Shown one piece after another: positions 34,199 to 42,883 of a stretch of 64,000 nt of DNA. The notes beneath the pieces were generated by a model, which saw nothing but the letters and a program-made list of their open reading frames with translations, was not told the origin of the DNA and did no database searches. The position numbers and the translations under genes are program-made. Source of the DNA: Actinomadura luzonensis (GTDB lineage Bacteria; Actinomycetota; Actinomycetes; Streptosporangiales; Streptosporangiaceae); NCBI RefSeq assembly GCF_022664455.2, contig NZ_JAKRKC020000001.1, positions 3,849,001 to 3,913,000 on the forward strand. The letters run 5' to 3'. Within the stretch, counting starts at the first letter, position 1; the number at the start of each line of letters is the position of its first letter.

Positions 34199-34624
34199 GT
34201 GCGCAGGGAGATCGCCGACATCGAGCGGGAGCTCATGCTGATCGGCCGCTACAAGGAGCTGGCGACGGCCGTCCGGCCCGACGAGCGGCGGCTGGAGCGC
34301 AGCAGCTACATCCTGCTGAGCCGGCTCCAGGCCGAGGGGCCGATGTCGATCGGGCAGCTCGCGCAGGCGTTCGGCCTCGACACCTCGACCGTCAACCGGC
34401 AGACCGCCGTCCTGCTGCGTTCGGGGCTGGCCGAGCGCATCCCCGACCCGGAGGGCGGCATGGCGCGCAAGCTCCGCGTCACCGACGAGGGGCTGCGGCG
34501 GGTGGCGGCCGAGCGGGCGTGCCGGCTGGAGGGGCTGGCCAAGGTGCTGGACGGCTGGACGCCGGAGGAGCTGCGCTCCTTCGCCGCCGGCCTGGCGCAC
34601 TTCAACGCCAGCATCGAACGCTGA
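34199..34624 (+). CDS. MarR-family transcriptional regulator
   Basis: 141 residues from GTG 34199 (GGGAGG five bases upstream). Winged helix-turn-helix with SIGQLAQAFGLDTSTVNRQTAVLLRSGLAERIPDPEGG, the MarR recognition helix and wing. Divergent from the DHA2 exporter, the usual arrangement for substrate-inducible efflux. Confidence 0.9.
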   Translation: MRREIADIERELMLIGRYKELATAVRPDERRLERSSYILLSRLQAEGPMSIGQLAQAFGLDTSTVNRQTAVLLRSGLAERIPDPEGGMARKLRVTDEGLRRVAAERACRLEGLAKVLDGWTPEELRSFAAGLAHFNASIER

Positions 34625-34652
34625 CCGGGCGGCGGGCCGGGCGGCGGGCCGG

Positions 34653-35558
34653 CTAGCCGAGCGGGACGTCCGCCGGGCGGGAGGGCACGGCGTCCAGCGC
34701 GGCGAGCGTGGCCTCGTCGAAGGTGACCGCGCCGGCGGCCACGTTCTCCTCCAGGTGCGCCACGCTGGAGGTGCCGGGGATGAGCAGCACGTGGGGCGCG
34801 TGGTGCAGCAGCCAGGCGAGGCCGATCTGGGACGGCGTGCGGCCTAGGGAGGCCGCCGCGGCGACGACGGCCGCCTCGCCGGTGACCTTCGGCATCTGGG
34901 GGAAGGCGCCGCCGAGCGGGAAGAACGGCACCCAGGCGACGCCCTCGTCCCGGCACAGGCGGAGCAGGGGCTCGTCGTCGCGGCAGACGAGGCTGTAGGC
35001 GTTCTGGACGCAGGCGATGCCGGCGGGGAGCGCGCGGCGCAGGCCGTCGAGGGTGACGCTGCCCAGCCCGATCGCGCCGATCTTGCCCTCGTCGCGCATC
35101 GCCGTCATCACCGCGAGCTGGTCGTCGAGGTCGACGCGCTGGTCGCCCTCGGCGCGGAGGCCGGGGCCGGCGTCCAGGCGGCGCAGGTTCACCACCGGGA
35201 TCCGGTCCAGGCCGAGGCTCTTGAGGTTGTCCTCGACGCTGGCGCGCAGCTCTTCGGGGCGTTGCGCGGGCCGGAGCGGGAGGCGGCCGCCGGGGTCGGG
35301 GGTGGCGCCGACCTTGCTGACGATCGTCACGCCGTCGTCCGGGCGGATCGCCTCGCCCAGCAGCCCGTTGACGAAGCCGTCGCCGTAGAAGTAGGCGGTG
35401 TCGATGTGGTCGACGCCGAGCTCGACGGCGCGGCGCAGGAGGGCGAGGGCGGCGGCGCGGTCGCCGCGCAGGCGTTCGAGCTGCATCGCGCCGTAGCCGA
35501 CGCGGGAGACGGCGCGTCCGGCGAGGCCGGCGGTGCCGCCGGGCCTGGGAATCTGCAT
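34653..35558 (-). CDS. Aldo/keto reductase
   Basis: 301 residues, TIM-barrel AKR. Catalytic Asp and Tyr in DHIDTAYFYG, Lys in VTIVSK; the NADPH-binding C-terminus has IPGTSSVAHLEENV. The usual catalytic His of the fourth strand is replaced in VVNLRRLD, as in a known subset of bacterial AKRs. It reduces aldehydes or ketones with NADPH. Divergent from a TetR gene with two matching operators between them. Confidence 0.9.
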   Translation of the reverse strand: MQIPRPGGTAGLAGRAVSRVGYGAMQLERLRGDRAAALALLRRAVELGVDHIDTAYFYGDGFVNGLLGEAIRPDDGVTIVSKVGATPDPGGRLPLRPAQRPEELRASVEDNLKSLGLDRIPVVNLRRLDAGPGLRAEGDQRVDLDDQLAVMTAMRDEGKIGAIGLGSVTLDGLRRALPAGIACVQNAYSLVCRDDEPLLRLCRDEGVAWVPFFPLGGAFPQMPKVTGEAAVVAAAASLGRTPSQIGLAWLLHHAPHVLLIPGTSSVAHLEENVAAGAVTFDEATLAALDAVPSRPADVPLG

Positions 35559-35593
35559 GATGGTCCTGTCGACGTAGGATGGGCGGAGATAGC

Positions 35594-35647
35594 GGAGGTG
35601 CCTCCGGTATCTTCCGCCGACTATAGAGCAATACCGGAGGTTCCTCC
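35594..35647. promoter_or_regulatory. Two matched palindromic operators between AKR and TetR genes
   Basis: GGAGGTGCCTCC (35594-35605) and GGAGGTTCCTCC (35636-35647) are the same inverted repeat, five-base arms around two bases. Their starts are 42 bases apart, four helical turns. Flanking CCGGTAT and ATACCGG extend the symmetry, so the two sites also form a larger inverted repeat. They overlap the region where both promoters must lie. Confidence 0.8.
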
Positions 35648-35650
35648 ACT

Positions 35651-36289
35651 TTGTCCGCGCCCGATCCGTCCTCCGCCGCGCCCGCCGCTCCGGCCGTTCC
35701 TGGAGCGGAGCGGGACGGCGGGCAGGAACGCCCGCTCCGCGCCCACGCCCGGCGCAACCGCGACAAACTCGTCGCCGCCGCCCGCGCCGCCTTCGCCGCC
35801 GCCGACGACACCGTGCCGCTGGAGAGCGTCGCCCGCGAGGCGGGCGTCGGCATCGGCACCCTCTACCGCCACTTCCCCACCCGCGAGGCGCTGGTGGAGG
35901 CGGTCTACGCGGCCGAGCTCGACGACATCGCCACCAGCGCCCCCGCCCTGCTCGAACGGCTCCCGCCGCGGGCCGCGCTGCGCGCCTGGATGGACCGGTA
36001 CGCGGAGTTCGCGGCGGTCAAGCGCGGCATGGCCGACGCGCTGCGCGCCGGGCAGGCGTCGGGCCGCATCCCGACGTCCACGACCAGGGAGCGCATCACC
36101 GCCGCGATCGCGACGATCCTCGCCGCCGGCGCCGCCACGGGCGACCTCCGCCCGGACGCCGACGCCGACCACGTCACCACGATGCTCCTCGGCGTCTTCC
36201 TCGCCACGGCGGCCCGCGACACCCCGGAGCAGATCGGCCGGCTGCTCGACCTGATCGTGGACGCGCTGCGGCCCGCCGGGCCCGCATGA
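35651..36289 (+). CDS. TetR-family transcriptional regulator
   Basis: 212 residues from TTG 35651, directly after the second operator; no strong ribosome site, so leaderless or autoregulated translation is possible. After a 30-residue Pro/Ala-rich tail comes the helix-turn-helix (ARRNRDKLVAAARAAF, VAREAGVGIGTLYRHFPTRE). The C-terminal domain has the pattern of regulators of reductases (MDRYAEFAAVKRGMADAL). Likely represses the aldo/keto reductase. Confidence 0.87.
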   Translation: MSAPDPSSAAPAAPAVPGAERDGGQERPLRAHARRNRDKLVAAARAAFAAADDTVPLESVAREAGVGIGTLYRHFPTREALVEAVYAAELDDIATSAPALLERLPPRAALRAWMDRYAEFAAVKRGMADALRAGQASGRIPTSTTRERITAAIATILAAGAATGDLRPDADADHVTTMLLGVFLATAARDTPEQIGRLLDLIVDALRPAGPA

Positions 36290-36296
36290 CGGAGGC

Positions 36297-36380
36297 ATGA
36301 TCGTACGGACATGGCGCGGCTGGACGAGGCCGGGCGGCCGGGAGTCGTGGGAGGCGATCCGGGCGTTCGCCGGCACGTGA
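36297..36380 (+). pseudogene. Deletion remnant of a small antibiotic-biosynthesis-monooxygenase-like gene
   Basis: A 27-codon frame with a good GGAGG site just after the TetR stop. Its first 12 residues (MIVRTWRGWTRP) match the usual start, and its last ten (SWEAIRAFAG plus T) the later part, of a roughly 100-residue ABM/DUF family protein, with the middle missing. It ends at TGA where the family would continue into a conserved Asp-Ile-Glu segment. Read as an internal deletion followed by truncation; the family match is from memory. Confidence 0.5.
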
Positions 36381-36467
36381 CGTCACTGGCGCGCCGTGAC
36401 GTGCGTGGCCGGATGTGACAGAACCGCGTCGTGGCGGTCATGCCGGCGCGGCGGCCACAATGGGGGC

Positions 36468-37457
36468 ATGCCCGCTCCGCACCGTGTCGTCATCGCCGTG
36501 TTCCCCGACGTCGACCTGCTCGACGTCACCGGGCCCGCGGAGGTGTTCGCGGTCGCCAACCGGGAGATGCGCCGCGCCCGCCCCGCCACCGGGACGCCGT
36601 ACGAGGTGGTGCTGGCCGGGCCGGACGGCGGGCAGGTCCGCACCGGGGCCGGCGTCCGGCTCGCCACCGACCTGGCCTTCGGCGAGGTCGGCGAACGGGT
36701 GGACACCCTCGTGGTGCCCGGCGCCGTCGACCCGGACGGCGCCCCCGTGATCGACCCGTACCTGGTGGGCTGGATCGGCGAGACCGCCCGGCACGCCCGC
36801 CGGGTCGCCTCGGTGTGCGTCGGCGCGCACCTGCTGGCCGCCGCGGGCCTGCTGAAGGGCCGGACCGCGACCACCCACTGGGCCACGGCCGGCCGGCTCG
36901 CCGCCGACCACCCGGACGTCGTCGTGGACCCGGACCCCATCTACGTCCGCTCGGGGAAGGTCTGGACGGGCGCGGGGATCAGCGCGTGCATGGACCTCGC
37001 GCTCGCCCTCGTCGCCGAGGACCACGGCGAGCGGCTGGCACTGGACGTCGCCCGGCAGCTCGTCATGTACCTGAAGCGGCAGGGCGGGCAGAGCCAGTTC
37101 AGCGTCCCGCTGTGGCAGGCCCCGGCCGAGCGGCGCGACCTGGACGAACTGCGGGCCTGGATCACCGAGCACCCGGCCGCCGACCTGTCCGCGGCGGCGC
37201 TCGCCGCGCGCATGTGCCTCAGCGAGCGGCACTTCGCCCGGGTCTTCCGCAAGGAGACCGGCGCGACCCCGGCCGCGTACGTCGAGGCGGCGCGGACGGA
37301 GGTGGCGCGGCGGCTGCTGGAGAGCACCGACGAGCCACTGGAGCGGGTGGCCGCCGCGGCCGGGCTGGGGTCGGTGGAGACGCTGCACCGCGTGTTCCGC
37401 CGGTGGCTGTCCACCACCCCGGCGGCCTACCGCCGCCGCTTCCGCACCGCCGCCTGA
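36468..37457 (+). CDS. GlxA-family regulator (DJ-1/PfpI plus AraC)
   Basis: 329 residues from ATG 36468. An N-terminal DJ-1/PfpI-like domain (VVIAVFPDVDLLDVTGPAEVF) retains a Cys in SVCVGAHLLAAAG, the nucleophile-elbow position. The C-terminal AraC domain has two helix-turn-helices (LAARMCLSERHFARVFRKETG and LERVAAAAGLGSVETLHRVFRRW). Usually controls the neighbouring enzyme gene in response to a small metabolite. The isochorismatase gene 87 bases downstream on the same strand is the likely target. Confidence 0.92.
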   Translation: MPAPHRVVIAVFPDVDLLDVTGPAEVFAVANREMRRARPATGTPYEVVLAGPDGGQVRTGAGVRLATDLAFGEVGERVDTLVVPGAVDPDGAPVIDPYLVGWIGETARHARRVASVCVGAHLLAAAGLLKGRTATTHWATAGRLAADHPDVVVDPDPIYVRSGKVWTGAGISACMDLALALVAEDHGERLALDVARQLVMYLKRQGGQSQFSVPLWQAPAERRDLDELRAWITEHPAADLSAAALAARMCLSERHFARVFRKETGATPAAYVEAARTEVARRLLESTDEPLERVAAAAGLGSVETLHRVFRRWLSTTPAAYRRRFRTAA

Positions 37458-37544
37458 CCGCCGAGGCGCCATCCCCCTTCCCCCCTTCGTCCCGGCCGTG
37501 GCACAGCCGGGTGTCCTGTCATGCCCTGCAACGAGGAGAATTCG

Positions 37545-38147
37545 ATGTCCGTTTCGACCACCTTGCGCGACGTGATCGGCCTGGACGGCACGCTGCCCGC
37601 CCTGCCGGACGCCACCCTGATCATGATCGACTTCCAGAACACCTACCGCACCGGCGTCATGGCGCTGCCGGAGGCCGACCGCGCCCTCGACGCCGCCGCC
37701 CGCCTCCTGGAACGCGCCCGCGCCGCCGGCGCGCGGGTGGTGCACGTGATCAACGACGGCGGCGAGGGCAGCCCGTACGACATCCGCGCCGAGATCGGGC
37801 AGATCGACCCGCGGGTGGCGCCCCGGGACGGTGAGCCGGTCGTGGTGAAGACGTTCCCCGACTCCTTCCAGGGCACGGACCTGGCGGACGTGCTGCGCGG
37901 TCTCGGCGCGGGGCCGGACCTGGTGCTGGCGGGCTTCATGACCCACATGTGCGTGCAGTTCACCGCGCAGGGCGCGTTCACCCACGGGTACCGGCCGACG
38001 GTGGTGGCGGAGGCGTGCGCCACCCGGCCGCTGGCGGGCCCGGACGGGACGCCGGTCCCCGCGTCGGCCCTGCACGAGGCCGCGCTGACCACCATCGGCG
38101 ACCTCTTCGGCCCGATCGCCGCCCAGGTCACCGACCTGCCCTCCTGA
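37545..38147 (+). CDS. Isochorismatase-family cysteine hydrolase
   Basis: 200 residues from ATG 37545, with GAGGAG upstream. Catalytic triad visible: Asp in LIMIDFQN, Lys in VVVKTFPDSF, Cys in THMCVQFTA (after a cis-peptide-type turn). The family covers isochorismatases, nicotinamidases and other amidohydrolases. The lack of an aryl-carrier domain and the GlxA neighbour favour a small amidohydrolase, substrate unknown. Confidence 0.9.
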   Translation: MSVSTTLRDVIGLDGTLPALPDATLIMIDFQNTYRTGVMALPEADRALDAAARLLERARAAGARVVHVINDGGEGSPYDIRAEIGQIDPRVAPRDGEPVVVKTFPDSFQGTDLADVLRGLGAGPDLVLAGFMTHMCVQFTAQGAFTHGYRPTVVAEACATRPLAGPDGTPVPASALHEAALTTIGDLFGPIAAQVTDLPS

Positions 38148-38205
38148 CCGCTCCCCGGGTCACCGGGCCGCGGCCGGGATGGCCCGCCGTTCCCGGTCGA
38201 CGCGG

Positions 38206-40146
38206 TCAGTCCGGCGGGTACGGCGGGCCCAGGCTCCACACCCGGATGCTGCCGTCGTCACCGCCGGAGACCGCCACCGCGCGGTCGTCCAGCGCCCCGA
38301 CGGCCACCGTCTCGATCAGCCCCCGATGCCCGAGGAGGGGCCCGCCGAGCGGGCGGCCGGCGGCCAGGTCCCAGACGCGCACGGCCCCGTCCCGGTAGCC
38401 GCCGGACACCGCGACGGCGCGGCCGTCGTCCAGCTCGCCCACCGCCAGGCCCAGGGCCCAGCTCCGGTGCCCGGCGAGGGGCCGGCCGATCGGCGCGGCG
38501 CTCGCCAGGTCCCACACCCGGACCGTGTGGTCGCCGTCGCCGCCGCCCGACACGATCACCGGCCGGTCGCCGAGCCGTCCCACCGCGATCGACTCGACCG
38601 GCCCGCGATGGCCTCTGGCGGGCCCCGCCACCCGGACGCCGGTGGCCAGGTCGGAGACGAGGATCGTCCCGGCGTGGTCGCCGGACGCCACGACGGGCCG
38701 CCCGCCGAGCCGCCCCACCGCGACCGCGAGGACCCAGTCCGCGTGCCCGGTGAAGGGCCGGCCGAGCGGGGCGCCGCTCGCCAGGTCCCAGGCGCGTACC
38801 TCGGTGTCGAGCCCGCCGGACACCGCCACGGGCCGGCCGCCGAGGTCGCCGGCGGCCACCGACTCGACCGAGCCCCGGTGCCCGGTGAGCGGTTCGCGCA
38901 CGGGCGCCCCGGTGGCGAGGTCCCATACCCGGACCGTGCCGTCGAGGCCGCCCGACACGGCGACGCGGCGGCCGTCGAGCTCGCTCGCCGTCACCGACCA
39001 GACCGGTCCGCGATGCCCCTTCAGGGGTGCGCCCACCGGAGCGCCGGTGGCCAGGTCCGCCACGGCGACGGTGCCGTCGTACCCGCCGCTGACCACGACC
39101 GGGCGGCCGTCCAGCCGGGCCGTCACGACCGAGAGGACCCACTGCTGGCCTCCCGCGACGGGCGCGCGGACCGGGCTGCCGAACGGGATCCCGGCGGGGG
39201 CCGAGAAGAGGTCCGTCAGGCCGTACCCGGCCGGGATCGCGGCGGCCGCCACCGCCGCCGCGACCGCCCGGGCCAGCCGGCGCCGGCCCACCGCCTTCGG
39301 GGGCGCGGGCAGGGGCCGCTCATGGGTGAGGGCGGTCAGCAGGTCGGCGACGCCGGGCCGGGCGGCGGGGTCCTTGGCCAGGCAGGCGGCCAGGAGCGGG
39401 CGCAGCCGGCCGGGCACGCCGCCCAGGTCGGGCTCGCGCGTCATGATCGCGTTCAGCACCACCGCCGCGAGCGTGCCGGGGAAGGCGCGGTGCCCGGTGG
39501 CGGCGTACACCAGGGTGGCGGCCCAGGCGAAGACGTCCGAGGCCGGGCCGGCGGGGGCGCCGCCGAGCAGCTCCGGCGCCATGTACGGCGGGGTGCCGAC
39601 CAGGCCGGAGGAGGCCGTGGTGGAGTGTTCCAGCATCCGGGCGATGCCGAAGTCGATGACGACGGGCCCCTCAGGGCCCATGAGCACGTTGCTGGGCTTG
39701 AGGTCGCGGTGCACGACGCCCGCGCGGTGGATCGCCTGCAACGCCGTCAGGGTCGTGATCGCCAGCCGGTCCAGGCCGCCGCCGGTGCGCGGCCCGTCCG
39801 TGGCCACGAGCGCGTCGAGGGACGGGCCGCGGACGTACTCGCTCACCAGGTACGGCCGCCCGTCCTCGACGCCCGCGTCCAGCACCCGGGCGGTGCAGAA
39901 GGCCGCGACCCGCCGGGTGATCTCGCTCTCACGCAGGAACCGCTCCCGGGCCTCGGCGTCGTCGGCCAGGCGGGCGTGCAGGGTCTTGACGGCCACCGGA
40001 CGGTCCAGGGAGATGCGGCTCAGATAGACGACGCCCTGACCGCCCTCCCCCAGGACGCCGGTCAGCCGGTAACCCCCGATCCGCCGGGGGTCGCCGTCGC
40101 GCAGGGGGCGCGGCTCGCCTGTGACGTTTCCCGCTCCGGGGCTCAC
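38206..40146 (-). CDS. Ser/Thr protein kinase with seven WD40 repeats
   Basis: About 646 residues from GTG 40146 (TTG 40161 possible). N-terminal Hanks kinase: GEGGQGVVYL P-loop, VAVK lysine, HRDLKPSNV catalytic loop, DFG and APE motifs, all intact. A hydrophobic Ala/Val stretch near 295-310 may be a membrane helix. The C-terminus has seven WD40-like units of about 42 residues (GHRGPV...VSGG.DGTVRVWDLATG), enough for one closed propeller. The propeller would be outside if the helix spans the membrane and could sense a ligand or scaffold substrates. Monocistronic, convergent with the isochorismatase gene. Confidence 0.92.
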   Translation of the reverse strand: MSPGAGNVTGEPRPLRDGDPRRIGGYRLTGVLGEGGQGVVYLSRISLDRPVAVKTLHARLADDAEARERFLRESEITRRVAAFCTARVLDAGVEDGRPYLVSEYVRGPSLDALVATDGPRTGGGLDRLAITTLTALQAIHRAGVVHRDLKPSNVLMGPEGPVVIDFGIARMLEHSTTASSGLVGTPPYMAPELLGGAPAGPASDVFAWAATLVYAATGHRAFPGTLAAVVLNAIMTREPDLGGVPGRLRPLLAACLAKDPAARPGVADLLTALTHERPLPAPPKAVGRRRLARAVAAAVAAAAIPAGYGLTDLFSAPAGIPFGSPVRAPVAGGQQWVLSVVTARLDGRPVVVSGGYDGTVAVADLATGAPVGAPLKGHRGPVWSVTASELDGRRVAVSGGLDGTVRVWDLATGAPVREPLTGHRGSVESVAAGDLGGRPVAVSGGLDTEVRAWDLASGAPLGRPFTGHADWVLAVAVGRLGGRPVVASGDHAGTILVSDLATGVRVAGPARGHRGPVESIAVGRLGDRPVIVSGGGDGDHTVRVWDLASAAPIGRPLAGHRSWALGLAVGELDDGRAVAVSGGYRDGAVRVWDLAAGRPLGGPLLGHRGLIETVAVGALDDRAVAVSGGDDGSIRVWSLGPPYPPD

Positions 40147-40324
40147 AGGCGAACGGTACAAGCCCGGCCATGACGTACGGAAGGCATGGACGAGCGAGCA
40201 GGAGGCGCCGGAAGGCTCGCGACGACGCCCGCTCCCCGAGCGGCGCGACCCGCCTCCCTCACCTTTAGCTCCTCATTACGCCCTTGCTCCTATCGTGACG
40301 GCCGAGGATCTCTCGGGAGTGTTC

Positions 40325-40552
40325 ATGTCACAGCGGAAGGTCAAGCGCAGGCGCGCCGAGCTGCGGCGCGAAGAGGCCAAGCGGCAGGCGCAGCACAAGC
40401 GGGCGGTACGCCGGTTCGTCTACGTGAGCGTCGCCCTCGTGGCGCTGGTGGCGGTGGGAACGGGGGTGCTGGTGGTCACCTCGCTCGGCAAGGCGCCGCA
40501 GACGGCCGCGCCGGCCGCCACCGCGTCGCCGCCGGCGTCCCCCTCCCGGTAG
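40325..40552 (+). CDS. Small single-pass membrane protein
   Basis: 75 residues from ATG 40325. A very basic, helical N-terminus (MSQRKVKRRRAELRREEAKR) precedes one transmembrane helix (FVYVSVALVALVAVGTGVLVV) and a short Ala/Pro/Thr tail. Topology predicted N-in. No family recognised; such proteins are often membrane anchors or assembly factors. A weak TCTCGGGAG site lies upstream. Confidence 0.65.
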   Translation: MSQRKVKRRRAELRREEAKRQAQHKRAVRRFVYVSVALVALVAVGTGVLVVTSLGKAPQTAAPAATASPPASPSR

Positions 40553-40588
40553 GGCCGCACCACGCGGCCGGAGCGCCCGCGCCTGCCG

Positions 40589-41023
40589 TCAGGACGTGAT
40601 CACGGCGGGGTTTCCCTCGCTCCAGACGCTGGTGATCCTCCGGTGGGTGAACCGCCAGCCGTCCGGGGTGCGGCGCAGCCGGTCGTCGTAGCGGCCCCCG
40701 CCGAGGAACTTCTCGCCATCGGGCAGACCAAGGCGGACATGCTGGGCTTGGTAGTAGCAGGTGTGCTCGGCCTCGTCGCCGTGCACCGTGACGACATGGT
40801 TGCCGTTCAGGTGATGGGTGGCGTCGAACCGCGCCAAGCTGGTGCTGATCCTGGCGATGATCGCGTCAGGCCCGCGGAGCCGTTCACCCGAACCGCTGTA
40901 CTCCCAGCAGGCGTCGTCAGTGAACAGCACGCCCAGGGTCTGCCAGTCCCTGGTGTCCAGGGCCGTCGCATACGCGATGACGGCGTCCACGATCGCGGTG
41001 CGGTCTGCGAGTTCCTGAAGCAT
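40589..41023 (-). CDS. SnoaL/NTF2-like protein
   Basis: 144 residues: an N-terminal helix pair (ADRTAIVDAVIAYATALDTRDWQTLGVLFTDDACWEYSG) and a curved sheet (HHLNGNHVVTV, THRRITSVWSEG) typical of SnoaL_4-type cyclases, dehydratases or hydroxylase-like ring enzymes. His and Asp side chains line the cone but no reaction can be assigned. Divergent from the HxlR regulator, a common pair in which the regulator responds to the small molecule handled by the enzyme. Confidence 0.85.
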   Translation of the reverse strand: MLQELADRTAIVDAVIAYATALDTRDWQTLGVLFTDDACWEYSGSGERLRGPDAIIARISTSLARFDATHHLNGNHVVTVHGDEAEHTCYYQAQHVRLGLPDGEKFLGGGRYDDRLRRTPDGWRFTHRRITSVWSEGNPAVITS

Positions 41024-41106
41024 GGGGCCGCCTTCCGGTTCGGTGCACGATTTGATACGGAGTACATGATCAGTGACCGACGAACCCAGCGGAAGAAGGC
41101 ACTCTC

Positions 41107-41487
41107 ATGTCCCAGAGTCACATCGATGTGTCAGCCCTGGCCAGCGAGGCGTGCCCGGTCTCGGAGGTCCTCGACCACGTCTCCGGGAAGTGGAGCATCG
41201 GCATCCTGGTGGCCGCCGCGCAGAGTCCGGTTCGGTTCACGGAGCTGGAACGCTCGATCAGAGGAATCAGCAGGCGCATGCTCACGCTCAAGCTGCGCAA
41301 GCTGGAGCGGGACGGCTTGCTCGTGCGCACCGTCCATCCGGTCGTTCCGCCCAAGGTCGAGTACACGCTGACGGAGATGGCCCAGGAGCTCCACAAGTCG
41401 CTGCTGGAGCTCACCGGCTGGGCCAGGAGACACGGCGCCGCCGTCGCCGCCGCCCAGGCCGCCTACGATCACGAGCACAAGGGCTGA
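41107..41487 (+). CDS. HxlR-family transcriptional regulator
   Basis: 126 residues. CPVSEVLDHVSGKWSIGILVAA is the HxlR opening, with the conserved Cys and Trp, then RFTELERSIRGISRRMLTLKLRKLERDGLLVRTV, the winged helix. The single N-terminal Cys may be a redox or thiol sensor, as known for some family members. Probably regulates the divergent SnoaL-like gene and itself. Confidence 0.9.
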   Translation: MSQSHIDVSALASEACPVSEVLDHVSGKWSIGILVAAAQSPVRFTELERSIRGISRRMLTLKLRKLERDGLLVRTVHPVVPPKVEYTLTEMAQELHKSLLELTGWARRHGAAVAAAQAAYDHEHKG

Positions 41488-41559
41488 CGGCAGCGCCCGC
41501 CCAGCTCGCCGGCCCCGTTCTCCGCACGCGGCCGGCAAGGCGACGAAGCCTTCCGGGGC

Positions 41560-42753
41560 TTACGCGCGCGAGCCCCGGCTCGCGGGCACGGGGGCGTGCT
41601 CGGCGTACGTCTTGAGCATGGCCAGGTCCTGCCGCAGCCGGCGCTCCGGGTCGGCGCCCAGGAGGCGGGCCACGGCGTGCCCCGCCGCCCCGGCCACCGG
41701 GTTGTAGGTGAGGTGCACCTGGACCTGGGTCCGCCCGCCGGGCAGCTCGGTCAGCCGCAGCGTCCCCGCGTGGGCGATCAGCTCGCCCTCGGCCGACTTC
41801 CAGGCGATCTCGCGGCCCTCCACGCGGCGGGTCTCGGTCGCCTCGAACCGGACGGGCGTCCCGGCGGGCCCGCTGACCGACCAGTGCGAGGTGCGGCCGT
41901 CGGCGGACAGGCGTACCTCCTGCACGTGCGGCATGAAACGCGGGAACGCCGTGTAGTCGCCGACCAGCTCCCACACGGCGGCGGCGGGCGCGGACACGGA
42001 GACGGCGGCGGTGACGTCGATCGCGCGCCGCCCGGCGTTGATCCCCGTGAGGCGGCGCAGCGGCAGGTTCGTCGCGGCCCGTACGGCCAGCACCGTCGCC
42101 GCGCCGCGCACCGCGAGCGCCAGCGGACGCGGCAGCCGCAGCGTCCAGAGCCCGGCGGCGGCCGTGCCCGCCAGGAAGCGGGCGGTCGGCGACCACTGCA
42201 CCTGCAGCAGCTCCGGCACCGGCCGCCGGTGCCGGCCCGGCCCGCGCAGCCGGGGCGAGTCGCCGGCCTCGCGGTGGGCGGTCCAGCGGGCCTCGACCCG
42301 CCGGACGCCCGGCACGCGGCGGACAGCTCTGCGGGCCCGCTCGTCCTCGTCGGCCAGCACGTCGCCGCCGAGCGTGACGACCTGGTCGTGCACGCTGACC
42401 TCCACGGCGTGCGGGTGCCCGACGTACCGGCCCAGCTCGGCGCGGACCCGCTCGTGCAGCACCCGGTCGTCGACCGGGTGGCCGTTGTACCGGTAGCGGA
42501 CGGCCGCCGCCCATCCCCGGCCGCGGTTGCCCAGGTCGCGGCTCAGCACGCCGAGCCCGTCGCGCAGCTCGTGGGTGGCGTGCGCGGCCTTGTCCCGTCC
42601 TCTGGCGCGGCGGGTGCGCCCGCGCACGGGGTCGCACAGGTACGCCACCGCGGCCCCGGCGCAGAACCCGGCCGCCGCCGCGACGGCCCTCCCCTGCCTG
42701 CGCCGTCCCCCGGCTGCGGCCCTGTCGTCATGGTCGTCGCTGCTCGCGCGCAT
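41560..42753 (-). CDS. Membrane protein with BON and SRPBCC domains
   Basis: 397 residues. After a basic tail, a hydrophobic stretch (AVAAAAGFCAGAAVAYL) precedes a BON domain (about 88-160: VLHERVRAELGRYVGHPHAVEVSVHDQVVTLGGDV), which binds phospholipid or peptidoglycan. Next come one or two further hydrophobic segments (about 190-225) and an SRPBCC/polyketide-cyclase-2 domain (about 245-370: VSVSAPAAAVWELVGDYTAFPRFMPHVQEV). The second SRPBCC protein across the intergenic region has the same helix-grip pattern. Divergent from the gas-vesicle-type genes; likely an envelope stress protein. Confidence 0.8.
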   Translation of the reverse strand: MRASSDDHDDRAAAGGRRRQGRAVAAAAGFCAGAAVAYLCDPVRGRTRRARGRDKAAHATHELRDGLGVLSRDLGNRGRGWAAAVRYRYNGHPVDDRVLHERVRAELGRYVGHPHAVEVSVHDQVVTLGGDVLADEDERARRAVRRVPGVRRVEARWTAHREAGDSPRLRGPGRHRRPVPELLQVQWSPTARFLAGTAAAGLWTLRLPRPLALAVRGAATVLAVRAATNLPLRRLTGINAGRRAIDVTAAVSVSAPAAAVWELVGDYTAFPRFMPHVQEVRLSADGRTSHWSVSGPAGTPVRFEATETRRVEGREIAWKSAEGELIAHAGTLRLTELPGGRTQVQVHLTYNPVAGAAGHAVARLLGADPERRLRQDLAMLKTYAEHAPVPASRGSRA

Positions 42754-42883
42754 GGTGTCCCCCCTGGTCCTGCCCTTGACCGGCGGCTACCCGGCACCGC
42801 CCCCTCTCATGCGCGCACCCCTCCGCCGCCGCGCCGCCGACCATGCCCGAAGAGCAAAATGTCTCTTTTATCCGTATATGTCG

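Noticed and set aside
29621..34600. Long minus-strand open frame across the TetR/SDR/ferredoxin/MFS region
   Set aside because: Same artefact: it runs antisense to or out of frame with well-supported genes and contains no recognisable domain.
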